DNA of 64,000 nucleotides from assembly GCA_015680905.1 (NCBI GenBank), contig CM027381.1, forward strand, positions 60,392,501 through 60,456,500. Reading direction: 5' to 3'. This document shows positions 31,784 through 42,774 of the stretch, piece by piece (positions within the stretch are counted from its first letter, which is position 1; every line of letters starts with the position of its first letter). The position numbers and the translations under genes are program-made. This DNA is from Coptis chinensis (lineage: Eukaryota; Streptophyta; Magnoliopsida; Ranunculales; Ranunculaceae). The notes beneath the pieces were generated by a model. That model did no database searches. It was not told the origin of the DNA and saw only the letters and a program-made list of their open reading frames with translations.

Positions 31784-32683
31784 CCCCAATAAACTCGCTG
31801 GAATAGCTGCGAAAGATCCTGGAACAACCCACAAAAAATTGGAATTTTTCTTGCCCACGGAGTTCTGGGCACGGGGTGCGCCTCGGTGATTTTCGAGTTC
31901 CAGGCACTTGGGCGTAGGGCGCGCTCACCTTGTGCCTAGGATGGGCATGGGTCGCGCTCAGGATGAAAACTAGAATTCTAGTGTTATGGGCGCAGGGTCG
32001 CAGCTCAGCTCAGGAGCCGTAGAGGGCGACGCCGCCTCCGATGAAATTCTGTCGAGAGAGTGCCTAGAGGCGTAGTCGCTTCCATCGGGCGCAGCGGCTC
32101 CGAAACACCGATAGTGCTAAAATCGGTAAGAATATGGGAATCGTGGGAGTGAAAGGTGAGAGATGAAAGTGAGGTGTAGTGTGGGTTGTGAGTGTAGAAT
32201 GAATGAAGTTTTTATAGGTTTTAAGTTGCTAAAACGAATCGGGAAGTTACCAAAAATTTTAAGGCAATTGCCGGAAACAAAAAATTTCCAAAGCTGAAAA
32301 TGGAAACAACCCATATTCTCTATTCCAAAACAAACCTAATATCTTTTAGGTTGAATTTAGGATAGAAACTGCCTAATTCATCAAGATTTCATCCTATCAC
32401 AATATCTATTCATAGTGATGCCCATATCGGCAATATTCTCAACCCTCACTCCAACACAAATTCTAAACCGGAGGAGCATATCAAAAATCATACTAGCATA
32501 CATAATACCACCCCCAAACAATTCGGAAAGGTGGGATTAATGATAAAAACAATGCAAAATTTAAAAAGACCGGATTATATTAAAACGGAAATTCAAACAA
32601 CATTTAACAACCAAATTTAAAATTAAATATGGAATTCATAAATTAACATCTGAACTAAAATAAAAAGCAAATACAAAATAACA
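31784..32683 (-). other. GC-rich spacer between ORF-X and ORF-Y
   Basis: At 31850-32110 are repeated GGGTCGCGCTC and GAGTTCCAGGCACTTGGGCG words like those in the Ath1 leaders (1300-1460, 52640-52790, 56480-56740). At about 32290-32315 CTGAAAATGGAAACAACCC resembles the leader text after the same block. ACCACCCCCAAACA at 32507-32520 is a copy of the terminal purine tract. No conserved frame. Confidence 0.6.
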
Positions 32684-33812
32684 TCAACTTATAATATTCC
32701 TAAACCACTCGCTGCTGGTAGTGGAAGGGACATGGGAAGGTGATGTCTCCTGAGCTCCTGATGGGCCAGAGCCATCTGTCCTGCGGCGACGACGCTCATG
32801 CCTCACAGACTGCTCCTTAGAAGAAGCACCCCCCTGGGGTGGAAAGCGTGCAAGCATATCGTCTTGGAACTTGCGCTGAGCTTCCATCTCGGCCCTTGTC
32901 TGTTCCCACCGCTCATCCTCGCGCTGGGCACGAGTCTCAAAGTTATGATGCATGGTAGCCTGCCGAGTTTAGAGGTTTTCACAAATAGTGTTGAGAGAAC
33001 GCATGCCACGATGAATCACAGCCATGCGTTCTGCATCCAACCTACACCTCCCCAAGGCATCAACATCAAAACATGCCGTGTCCTCCTCATCCTCCTCCTC
33101 ATCCTCTTCGACTACCCTCTCTTCAGGCAACCTCCAAACTCTTTGGATACACTCCATATAAATATGAGGATTTCGGTGCTCTTTCAGGCAAATCCTATCA
33201 GAAGTCGGAGTCGCTCTCAAGGTCATCATGATCTTGGTTATCAAAACAGGGAGAGGTGCAATACTCTTCCCAACTCCCCTAATCATGTTACCCAAAAACT
33301 CCAAAATCTGAACTTCGTATTACGCTCTTGGAGTATCCATAGAATGTGAAGGCAGTTCAGACCGATGTCACTGAATTTCTCTTTCCCTATGACATTCCTA
33401 CCAATCCACTGAGCTACAGCCAGTTGGTTGGTTCTGAGAGACGACTGGCGAACACAATGCGAGCTCGCATTGTAGTTCCCTTCCGAAATAGTCACGTTCA
33501 TCAAAGGTTCGACCGCACTAAATTGGGAATCCTGTAGTTTGGCATCGAGATGGCGTCTAGGTGGAATGCCTAAAATCTCAGCTAACAACCCAGTAGATAC
33601 TTCCCTCCTCCTCCTAGCCACCTTAACAAAAATCCTATTTCCATCTAACTCCCTCGTCCTATAAAACTGTCGGACCAAATCTTCATGGTAAAAATTGTCT
33701 GTCAAGTACCACAAACCACTCCAATCTCTCCTAACCATCTCGTCACCATAAAAGGTGCAAAGTGGTCGGCAGTAAATGCGTGCTCTGGCAAAATCCGACG
33801 TCTTTGAGCCAT
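32684..33812 (-). pseudogene. ORF-X, PF20167-like plant transposon protein
   Basis: Start at the ATG ending 33812 (MAQRRRILPEHAF; D has MALRRRILPEQAF). After a frameshift near 33740 the body reads FYHEDLVRQFYRTRELDGN, EVSTGLLAEILGIPPRR, LRTNQLAVAQWIGRNVIGKE and KFSDIGLNCLHILWILQERN. After a second shift near 33300 come GKSIAPLPVLITKIM, an acidic tract (EEDEEEDEED) and a charged, glutamine-rich C-terminus with RHERRRRR. The pattern resembles the putative plant transposon protein domain found in many plant Ty3/gypsy elements downstream of or beside pol. Its role is unknown. Two frameshifts disable this copy. Confidence 0.65.
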
Positions 33813-34193
33813 TTTAAGATTTGGGACGAGTTGGGGCTTTAAATTAAATGTGGGGATGGTGTTTGAGACAACCTCACTAACCAAACAGTGGTGGTGGCGC
33901 AGTGGTGGAGCGGCAGTTCAAATTCCTCATTTTTTTTGTTTTTGTAATGTTTTGGTGGTGGGAATTTGTGCGGATGGTGGTGGGTGTATTTTGGAGAAGA
34001 TTTATGGTCGATTTAAATGATTGGCATCGGTGTAATTAGATTTTTTTTTTATTATTTAGGTTAGTTTTTGAACTTATTAATGGTGGTGGTGGGAGAAGGA
34101 ATCGCGAACTGTTGGTGTGAAGGAAAAGGACGCACGTGTATGGAACGTGCGCACGAGTTTGGGCCCAAGCCCAATTTGATTTTTCGATTTTTG
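33813..34193 (-). other. Ath1 noncoding stretch upstream of ORF-X
   Basis: Colinear with 60976-61335 of D. Contains GGTGGTGG words and the paired block GCACGTGTATGGAACGTGCG at about 34132-34151. Interrupted at 34198 by the solo LTR. Confidence 0.5.
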
Positions 34194-35864
34194 TCGAGTG
34201 ATAAAACAGAAAATGAATAGTTTACCTACGAAATGAACGATAAAACTCAAAACGTAAGTAAACTAAAACTATTTACGTGCCTAGTTTATCAAAGAATTCT
34301 ACTCTCAATCCTATGAGATATAGTGGAGTTGGAAGTTCGTTCCACTCCTAGTCCTTCCGCATGCTGTGTTCTCTACGTATAAGTACTCTTAACTCTAAAG
34401 TCTAATGAGAGATTTACGAAAAGGCAACTAGACTACGATGCAACTACCCACAAGATGCAACTAGTCGACTATTAGAACAACTATGGGAATGCTACGTTGA
34501 TTCTATGATAAGGAGTTAGAGGAGGATTGATTCCACCTTAACTCGACTTAATCCTACTAACGACGAATCGTCGTAATCCGAATTGAACTACTTCGCAGAA
34601 CAATATGGTTACGCCTAATCCCTAATTACACATGGCATTTCTACCAATTCATAACTAGTATGTGAACGATTAAACCCATTCTCATGGTGAACTAATCATT
34701 TCTAGAGTGGAAAGGAAATTACGATGACTCTACGATAATCGAAATCAAGCTTTCATCAAGGCTTCTCAACCCCCTCAATGGAGGTTTAGCCGAGAATCAT
34801 CACGCTATCATTCCCAATGGAATTCAGACAAGACATGATATAAAGATTGAAACTTTGCTTGTTTAAACCCAATTCAAAACTACTAATGCAATAATTGAAT
34901 TAAACTAATAATGACAATTACTTGAATCTACGAATTGAAACTAAACAATTAATGGAAATAAAACTAACTTATGGAGAAAACTATTTTATTAATCTAATGA
35001 ATAATAAAACAATGATTCAAATACTAAATTAATAATCTAACTAATCTAAGTCTAGCTATCTACGTAATAAGGGAAATTAGATCTACACAATTGTAAATGA
35101 CAAGAATCGAAATTGACAAACTAGCTAATTTATTAATCAAACTAATTAAGAATAATGATTCTACGAGTTTAATCTAAAACAAAAATTGAATTTAAACTAA
35201 ACTTAATTTTATTACATGAAAACTAGATCTATAATTATCTATATTTTTAGGTCTAACTAGCTACCTTTATTTTCTAACCTAACTATCTACCATTAACAAA
35301 GAGTTAACCTTTGGTTTTTATACTTTCAGATCCAAAAATCGTGCATGGGCTTGGAGCCATGTTTTGGGCCAGAGAATCAGGCCTAAAACCCAATTCTTTC
35401 AGTCCAAAAAGGTATCTTCAGCTGCAATTGGCTTCAACAGACTTTTTGTCCACTTCTGCTCCTCTGATTGGATCAAGGCTTAGACCATTGGAAAGCTCTT
35501 TCCGATCCGGTCGTTTTGACATAAGGTAGGCCCCATTCTGAGGTATGAGTCCAAAGATACGGCCTTCGGAAGTTCTGCTGACTTGTGTGCTGTTTCTGCC
35601 CGCGTCGACTTTTCAGCTTTTGACCGGGCTTTAGAAAGGCTTTGTCTTCTTAAATCTTGGCCTTTAATCACGGAACTCCTTAGTAACCGACTTTTGCTCC
35701 TTTATCTCGCTAAAGTGGCACATTTCTGCACATAATGGACTTTGAAGCCTGAAATGCATAAAAACACGTAATCAGTGTTAACTCTTAATTATTACTCACA
35801 TAATTGGTCTAATAGTATGACTGTTACAAGGTTAAAACTACAGTTTTGGGCTCTTATCATCGAG
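34194..35864 (-). mobile_element. Solo LTR of Ath1 with TCGAG duplication
   Basis: A complete 1661-bp LTR (34199-35859, TGATAAAAC to CTCTTATCA) flanked by identical 5-bp repeats TCGAG at 34194-34198 and 35860-35864, with no primer site or purine tract beside it. This is the usual result of recombination between the two LTRs of a full element. TATAAAAACC on the minus strand at 35313-35322 is its TATA box. Its host sequence continues at 35865 and matches D. Confidence 0.95.
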
Positions 35865-36660
35865 TTTTCAGGCAACTTCAAACTAAATTTGCCGCTTCGT
35901 TACCAGTCCGATTTTTGCAAATGAGATATGGAAATGATCAGGAGAGAATTTCCAATCCAATGATCTATAAAACACTCTATTCTGACCATGGATGACATAT
36001 AAGAAGATTGAAAATGCATAGAAGTGAGTGCGTGACGTAAGTTATGCGAACGAATGAACTCTAATTCCATAGATAAAGTCTACCCGAATCGAAATACAAT
36101 TAACCGGTTAAAGCAACACAAATGGAAAGTTGAACAATCCAGTACATAAACGAACACCCCACCCCCAAATAATTTTTTGGCAACGAAGTTTAGAAAATTT
36201 GTTTTAAAAGCGGGTCTTTTAAAGTCAGATTCCCGAGACTTCTTAAATTACTATTTTTATGATTATAACAATTTTTTTATTTTTTATGAATAAGGTTTAA
36301 TATAAGAAAAACAATAAAGCAATAAATGAACAATTTACACCATAGAAGGACATGACTCAAAATTTGAGAAAACATGCAAGAGTGGAAAACGTGAATTATG
36401 TTTAACGTGGACTTAGAATTTGGTACTTACAGCCACACACTCCATAACAAGGGCCCGATAATCTGAATGGTGTACTTACCAATATATGGAAATGAAAGGA
36501 AGTACACCAAACAACAAAATGATCCGTTTATAGTCAGATACTCAAGACTTTAACAAATAACTGGACAGATATATACCCTTCAGTTTTTCATATATCAATA
36601 GTCTAAAGAGTTGGGGGTCTTTTCATAAATAAATAACATGGAATGCACCCCCAAACAGAA
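35865..36660 (-). other. Ath1 noncoding region downstream of protease (C)
   Basis: Matches 61337-62150 of D. Two copies of the shared AGTC/GACT motif lie at 36213-36242 and 36521-36551, and purine-tract copies at 36159-36172 and 36645-36658. No frame is conserved. Confidence 0.6.
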
Positions 36661-38052
36661 TCAAGCCCCAAGATTCTCTACAACACAACTTATTGAAATG
36701 AAAGCAAAATCTGATGGATCTAGAATGTAACCGCGAATGCACCTTTTTTTCACCTTTGAATGAGAGGGTGTCCAAGTGAATAATCGTGAGAAAATGGATG
36801 TTTGTGGAAGATATAGTGGATATGGATGAATTTTAGACGTAAGGAATGGAAGGAATGAGAATGTAGGTTTGGCACAAAACTCATTCATGATGTAGGTGGG
36901 AACTGTCTCAATTCTAAAAATGAAGGTGTCAAGTGCGTTTCCCTTTGGAATTATTTCTGTATTAAGAGGATTTAGAAAATCATAAAGTACAGGAGAAACA
37001 AAAGGGTCAAGCGCAAACTCCAGGTTCCTTTGAAAGGGTGGAAGGTGGGTAATATTGGTGAGGGAAGATGAATGAGTGTGAGCTAGAGCTCTCAGGTCTA
37101 GATCATTGGAAGCCTTGAGATATGCCAGACATTCCTCAATAGGTGGGTCAAAAGAATCACTGGGATAGAGGGTGAAAAATTCATCTTCCGTCATAGCGTC
37201 AAGGGATAAATGGATGTTGGCAGGGTGGGTCTCTCGAGGTGGCAGGGAAGAGTTGCAAAAGAGTTGAAGGAAATCTTCCTCAATTTCCTCTACGTCCAAG
37301 GAGTATTTGTCAAAGTTGGAACTTCCAAAGGAAAGGAATTTGTGCATCTGGTCATTCAGAAACGTGGTTTTGAAATAATCATGAGCTAAGCTCTCGATCA
37401 TGCTAACCTCTCCATCGATATTTGTATAAGGCAACTGTTTGATCATCTTCAAAACGTTAACCACAACGGAAAGATGGCCAAAAGACAAGGACATCAAACC
37501 ATCGCAGCAGTTTATAAGCGCGTTGGCAGTTGCCAAGAAAGGGCGTCCTAAAATGATCGGAATAGAATCGTTAGCGACTTCTGTATCGAGGATAACAAAA
37601 TCCACATGATAGTAGAAATCCTGAACTTTAACCAGCACGTTTTCCACTACACTCTTAGGATACTTGATAGACCTATCAGCTAGTTGCAACGTCATTGTTG
37701 TAGGTTGCATTTCCTGTAGACCTAATTGTTTATATAAATAATAAGGGAACAAGTTAACACTCGCCCCGAGGTCTAATAAAGCAGTGCTCGTGTAAGTATC
37801 CCCTAAGGTGCATTGTACAGTAGGACGGCCAGGGTCCTTGTACTTAACGATTCCATTGTGTTCCGTTAAAGTTGGAGATTGTTCTGTTAAAAAGGCGTCT
37901 TTAGGAATCTTTGTCATACGCCTAGTAATGCACAACTTTTTAAGAAACTTAGCATGGTGAGGTAACTTTTTAATCGCTTCAAGGAAAGGTAAGTTTATCG
38001 TTAGATTTTAAAAAATTTCCCTAATCTCGTCAAAATTTGTATCCTTGTTTAA
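36661..38052 (-). pseudogene. Ath1 protease with long C-terminal extension (C)
   Basis: An open frame of 424 residues ending at 36661, preceded by about 39 more codons broken at a TAA near 38010. Protease: PTVQCTLGD, LLDLGASVNLFPYYLYKQL (catalytic Asp at residue 55), LADRSIKYPKSVVENV, DFYYHVDFVILD and IILGRPFLATANALINC. After the protease, where Athila elements go on to RT, the protein has about 240 residues I do not recognise: MIESLAHDYF, DEFFTLYPSDSFDPPIEECL, LPPFQRNLEFALDPF, NALDTFIFRIETVPTYIMNE and ending RGYILDPSDFAFISISCVVE. D carries the same extension, so it is a family property, not a chance read-through. The true N-terminus is split off by insertion of A at 38053. Confidence 0.82.
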
Positions 38053-38633
38053 TGATAAAAGATAAATTGGCATAGTTTACCTACGAAATGAACGATGAAC
38101 TCCAAACGTAAGTAAACTAAAACTATTTACGTGTCTATATTTATCAAAATTTCTACTCTCAAATCTATCGAAATAGAGTGGAGTAACAAATTCGTTCCAC
38201 TCCTAGTGCTCTAGCATGGAATATTTTCTAATCTAATTAGTCGGTCTTAAGTCTAATAAGAGTTTTACGAGGGGGATTTATACTACGATGCAACTACCCA
38301 CAAGTTACAAACTATAATTGATTCAACTACGGAAATACTACGTTGATTCTATAATAAGGAATTAGGGGGGATTGATTCCACCTTAACTCAACTTAACTCA
38401 CTAACGATTTAATCGTCAGTAATCCGAATTGAATCGCCACGCTTGAGAACAATTGGTTCTTCCTAATCCCTAATTACACATGACATTTCTACCATTTCAT
38501 AACTAGCATGTGAACGATTAAACCCATTCTCATGGCGAATTAATCGTTTCTAGAGTGGAATAGAAATTACGACGACTCTACGATAATCGGAATCAAGCTT
38601 TCATCAAGGCTTCTCAACCCCCTCTAATGGAGG
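38053..38633 (-). repeat. 3' LTR of A, left part
   Basis: Starts TGATAAAAGATAAATTGG and is nearly identical to 52920-53500. Interrupted after GGAGG (38629-38633) by element B; the LTR resumes at 47438. Confidence 0.93.
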
Positions 38634-38788
38634 TGTTTGGGTATGAATTCACCCAGACACACTATTAAATCTGCAAGGGGAGATGTTGTATCAAGAAAGA
38701 GACTGTGCCTTAATGGCTGCCTACGTATCCGAATATGTATCCAGAATCAAGTCTCTAAAAAAACGTAGTTCTTTGTTAAGTGAAGAGT

Positions 38789-38800
38789 CCTATTTATAGA
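38789..38800 (-). promoter_or_regulatory. TATA box of the B LTR
   Basis: Minus-strand TCTATAAATAGG, about 115 bp downstream of the 29-bp array in element sense. The same sequence is in the other LTR near 46889-46900. Confidence 0.75.
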
Positions 38801-38915
38801 AATAGAAAATAAGAGTCTTGATAGCACAAGGACTTTTACTAGATAGGACTGGTTAACTGAACATGTGACCGGTTCAGGTGACTGATTGGGCCATCCCGAT
38901 GTCTACTTCACACGT

Positions 38916-39250
38916 GAGCCGTCCAAGTGGCTAACTAAAACTGTGAGCCGTCCAGGTGGCTAAGTGGACATGTGAGCCGTCCAAGTGGCTAACTAGAACT
39001 ATGAGCCGTCCAAGTGGCTAAGTGGACATGTGAGCCGTCCAAGTGGCTAAGTGGACATGTGAGCCATCCAGGTGGCTAACTAGAACTATGAGCCGTCTAG
39101 GTGGCTAAGTGGACATGTGAGCCGTCCAAGTGGCTAACTAGAACTATGAGCCGTCTAGGTGGCTAAGTGGACATGTGAGCCGTCCAAGTGGCTAAGTGGA
39201 CATGTGAGCCGTCCAAGTGGTTAAGTGGACATGTGAGCCGTCCAGGTAGC
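38916..39250 (-). repeat. 29-bp minisatellite, 12 copies, in B 3' LTR U3
   Basis: GAGCC words occur exactly every 29 bp from 38916 to 39235. Unit: GAGCCGTCCAAGTGGCTAAG then TGGACATGT, alternating with a variant ending CTAGAACTAT. The first unit overlaps CACGTG, a G-box. The location just upstream of the TATA box suggests promoter repeats. Confidence 0.95.
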
Positions 39251-39334
39251 CAAGGATCGGTCACTTAGACTTAATATAAAGACTAAGTCCCTAATGAGTT
39301 TGTTAGCCAGGGTATGAATGTGGAGGTACGTACA

Positions 39335-39350
39335 TTGCCCCCTCTTTGCC
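39335..39350 (-). other. Polypurine tract of element B
   Basis: Minus-strand GGCAAAGAGGGGGCAA immediately before the 3' LTR; primes plus-strand DNA synthesis. Confidence 0.9.
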
Positions 39351-39367
39351 ATATGGAATTGATTGGA

Positions 39368-39496
39368 TGTGGCAAAGAAAAAAATAGGGGAAAAAAATAA
39401 AAAAATAAAAAAATAAAAATAAATAAATAAAATAAAAAAAAATAAAAAAAAAAAAAAAAAAATAAAAATAAAAATAAAAAATAAAAAATAAAAAAT
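39368..39496. repeat. A-rich low-complexity tract (AAAAAT-type)
   Basis: About 130 bp of A runs broken by single T, inside the 3' noncoding region of B. Its long phenylalanine-rich open frames on the minus strand are an artefact of composition. Confidence 0.9.
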
Positions 39497-39771
39497 CGTC
39501 TCTTCTGTTGATGATATTGTTTGAGAGATTGATATGAATAAGCCAATTAACTTGGATATTCCACTGATCATGTATTGAAAAAGTCTAAGACGTCATTTAG
39601 CGTATATCCAATTGAGCGTAATGCGAAAATGGAATCTTATCACCGATTTGTTTAAATCAAGAAATAAAATAACGTAATGCTCATATAACTTTTATAATTG
39701 ACTAAAGCATAAACATTAAAATGTTAACCTGTTTATGGCGTTAATTGTATATCTTTTGGTTATAGACCAAA

Positions 39772-40080
39772 TTTCATGGCTTGAATGTATACAATCTGTT
39801 ACTGCAATTACCGATTCCATGATATGAATGTGTAAAGTTTGGTATTGTAATCTCAAACTTCATGACTTTGAATGCATAGAGTTTGGTATCGCGAACACAA
39901 ACTTCATGACTTTGAATGCACAGAGTTTGGTATTGCAAACACAAACTCCATGTCTTGGGATGCACAAAGTTTGGTATCGCAAACGCAAACTCCATGACTT
40001 TGAATGCACAGAGTTTGGTATCGCAACCTCAAACTCCATGACTTTGAATGCACAGAGTTTGGTATTGCAAATGCAAACTC
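39772..40080. repeat. 44-bp tandem repeat, seven copies, in B
   Basis: Starts at 39772, 39815, 39859, 39903, 39947, 39991 and 40035; the last five are exactly 44 bp apart. Unit: TCCATGACTTTGAATGCACA then GAGTTTGGTATCGCAAACNCAAAC. The two copies furthest from integrase are most decayed. Repeat length not divisible by three and no start context argue against coding. Confidence 0.92.
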
Positions 40081-40278
40081 TGATAATAAAAAAAAATAGT
40101 AATAATATATACCCCGAAGTGTAAGCGGTAATTGAAATAAATGCTAACAAATGAACTTTTATTAATCATTGATATGTTGAGCAAACATGAAAAGATGTAC
40201 GATGACATTTTCCAATGAACCATGAAAACTAGAAAACGAAACAATTAATTTATTGATATGATAAGTACCAAACAAAAC

Positions 40279-41073
40279 CTAACGATAAAAACGCCTAAGA
40301 TGGAGTGCATTCCATGGTTTTGGGAAAGGTGTTCCCGAAATGGTGCGAAGGAAATATGATCCTTTCGAGGCAGGATGATCAACCACAAACGGTCCTTCCC
40401 AATTTTCACATAGCTTCCCCATGTCGATGATTTTAGGTTTTCTGCATAACACCCAATCTCCTTCCTGGAAAACTTTTAGGCAAAGTTTCTTGTCATACTG
40501 TCTTTTCATTGAAGCCTGGTAGTGGAGTAGACGAGCTATACTTTCTTCGTGAATTTCATCTAAATTAGCTTTAGAGTGAGCCACCATTTCGTCATTACAA
40601 CCAGCTTTAATTGCAGCGGTGCGAGTCGTTTCAGCAAATATTTCAGTAGGTAAGATTGCGTCCGCACCATAAGCCAAGTTAAATGGGGACAAACCGGTTG
40701 AGCGTTTTGGGGTGGTTCTGTATGCCCAAAGCACGGCTGGTAGTTCTCTTGTCCATTTCCCCTTAGCTTGTTCTAGACGACGTTTAAGGATAGCTAGGAT
40801 AGACTTGTTTGTTGCTTCAGCTTGTCCGTTAGCTTGAGGATGATATGGAGCAGAAAAATTATGCTGGATATGGAGATTGGCACAGAAATTGTGTATTTCG
40901 GTTGCATCGAACTGCTTGCCATTATCAGATATTAACTCAGCAGGGATGCCAAAACGACAAACTATATCTTTCCACAAAAAGCGCTTGACATCGGAAGCTT
41001 GAATATGCACTAAAGGTTGTACTTCCACCCATTTAGTAAAGTAATCAGAAAGCAACCAAGCAAAGAAACACAT
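40279..41073 (-). pseudogene. Integrase core and C-terminus of B
   Basis: Open for 264 residues. DDE core: DYFTKWVEVQPL, LISDNGKQFD (second Asp), PYHPQANGQAEATNKSIL (Glu), and RTTPKRSTGLSPFNLAYG. C-terminal part: GDWVLCRKP and NWEGPFVV, the GPF/Y module typical of Ty3/gypsy integrases, ending LHLRRFYR. Together with the upstream frame all three catalytic acids are present. A one-base break at about 41074 separates it from the zinc-binding part. The enzyme inserts element DNA into chromosomes. Confidence 0.88.
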
Positions 41074-41074
41074 T

Positions 41075-42770
41075 TCACGGAGCTCTAGGGAAAGGGCCGA
41101 TGATGTCTAAACCCCACTTTGCAAATGGCCATGGAGAAAAAATTGGATGTAATTCTGTGGCAGGTAGGATGCCTATGTTGTAGTGCTTCTGACAAGGAAC
41201 GCATGTCTGAGAAATATGTTTGGCATCTAGCTGCATATGAGGCCACCAATATCCCTGTGTCATTGCTTTATGAGCTAAATTTCGACCAGCGGCGTGGTTG
41301 CCACAAATGCCTGCATGAATTTCTTGCAACACAAGTAGACCTTCGGTTTTGGTGAGGCATCTGAGCATGGGAGACAAGGGATGTCCTTTTCTATACAATT
41401 GTAGAACACCATTTGACGAAGAAACTATTACAAATTTCCAAGCGTCTCGCTTGACCGTTTCAGCGAGTTTGGGGTTTGAAGGGATGATGTCGTTGCTCAG
41501 AAAGGTAATTAATGGGGTTCGCCAGTCTTCAGTTGGTGCTTCTAACATAGGTAGATTAAAGACGTGTGGCTCCTCTGTTGATTTGTCGACATTCTGGTCA
41601 CCTTGAACAATTTCTGTGTCACCTTCAGTACACATTCCTCCATCTGGCAAGGAGTCAATGTTTAATTTGTTAGGCAACAAAACGTCATCATTGTCATACT
41701 TTCTTTTTCTGGTGTTCACAACATGAATACTTGAAGGTGATGGCTCTGAAGAAGCAGTGAAAAAACAGCACGCGTTAATGTATATGTCAGTGAGCTGCTC
41801 AACTGACAAGTCAATACTTGGGTCTTGCTGGAAGTCAATGCTGACGTTTCTTGGTCCATCAATAGCGACTGCTGCAGAGAGATATGCTAAGGCGTCTGCA
41901 TGTCTTATGTCGTTTCGAGGTCTTTGAATGATTGAAATGTCATCAAATTGACGAGCAAGCCTATGGATTAAGTCTAGATATGCTGCCATCTTATCATCCC
42001 GTGCTTCAAAAGAGCCTTCAAATTGACTTGCTACTAATCGAGTGTCGTAAAACCCGAAGCTTTGAACGTTAAATTCTAAAGCGGTACGCATGGCATAAAG
42101 GACTGCTTCATATTCTGCTACATTGTTAGATGCTTTGAAACCGAAACGATCTGACCGCTCAATTACTGAATCATCAGGATTAATAAAAACACACCCAAGC
42201 CCGGATCCAAACTTGTTATGTGAACCGTCTGTGTAGACTATCCAGACGTCTGAAGACGGGGTAATAGATGTGGATGATACCTGCTTGCCCCCAATTGTTG
42301 CCTCATCAACGGATGGGCTTCCGTCTTGATTATTTTCAGGGACCATATCATCGATTGGAAAATCCGACATCAAAGATGCAAGAACATGACCTTTTTCCGA
42401 AGTGCGCGGTTCGAAAGTAATGCTATATGCACTCAAGTAACTTTCCCATTCAGCCAGTCTACTCAACTCTTGTGCGTTATGGAGCACTTTGCGAATAGGG
42501 TACTCAGTGTATACCTTGACCAATCGTCCTTGAAAGTATGGCTTAAGGCGTCTTGCAGAGTGAACCAAAGCGAGAGCAATTTTCTCAATTCTTGAATATC
42601 TAGTTTCCGCCCCCGTTAGAGTTTTGCTAATGAAAAAAATTGGACGCCCATCTTCGCCATCAACAATAAAACGGCACTTACCGCCGTGTCTGTGGCAGCC
42701 AAGTAAATTCCTACAGGTTCCCCTGTAGCTGGACTAGCCAGAATGGGAGGTGAAATCAGATATTTTTTAA
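41075..42770 (-). pseudogene. RNase H, archaeal-type RNase H and integrase zinc domain of B
   Basis: First the end of the regular RNase H (LALVHSARRLKPYFQG, with a frameshift near 42600-42700). Then a second RNase H of the archaeal type: VYTDGSHNKFGSGLG, ASNNVAEYEAVLYAM, FYDTRLVASQFEG and DALAYLSAAV, so the four acidic positions are present. A linker follows, then the HHCC zinc domain (HAGICGNHAAGRNLAHKA, GYWWPHM, CVPCQKH) and WPFAKWGLDIIGPFPRAP with the first catalytic Asp. This arrangement is characteristic of Tat elements. Confidence 0.87.
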
Positions 42771-42774
42771 TTGA

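Larger units (their letters stand above)
38634..39334 (-). repeat. 3' LTR of element B
   Basis: TGTTTGGGTATG to GGTACGTACA. In element sense: short U3, a 12-copy 29-bp array, TATA box, then R/U5. Confidence 0.95.

Noticed and set aside
32798..33349. 183-codon plus-strand open frame
   Set aside because: Exactly antisense to ORF-X, whose minus-strand frame has recognisable protein blocks shared with D.
38916..39250. Regular 29-bp repeats resembling a CRISPR array
   Set aside because: Units are directly adjacent with no unique spacers, lie in an LTR and are duplicated in the partner LTR of a plant retrotransposon.
39221..39571. Minus-strand open frames rich in Phe/Ile/Tyr
   Set aside because: They read through the A-rich low-complexity tract and the LTR edge; composition alone explains them.
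39774..40244. Several open frames of 70-98 codons on both strands
   Set aside because: They translate the 44-bp tandem repeats and differ in frame between units; no conserved start.
41119..41606. Plus-strand frames in element B
   Set aside because: Antisense to the integrase zinc domain and linker.
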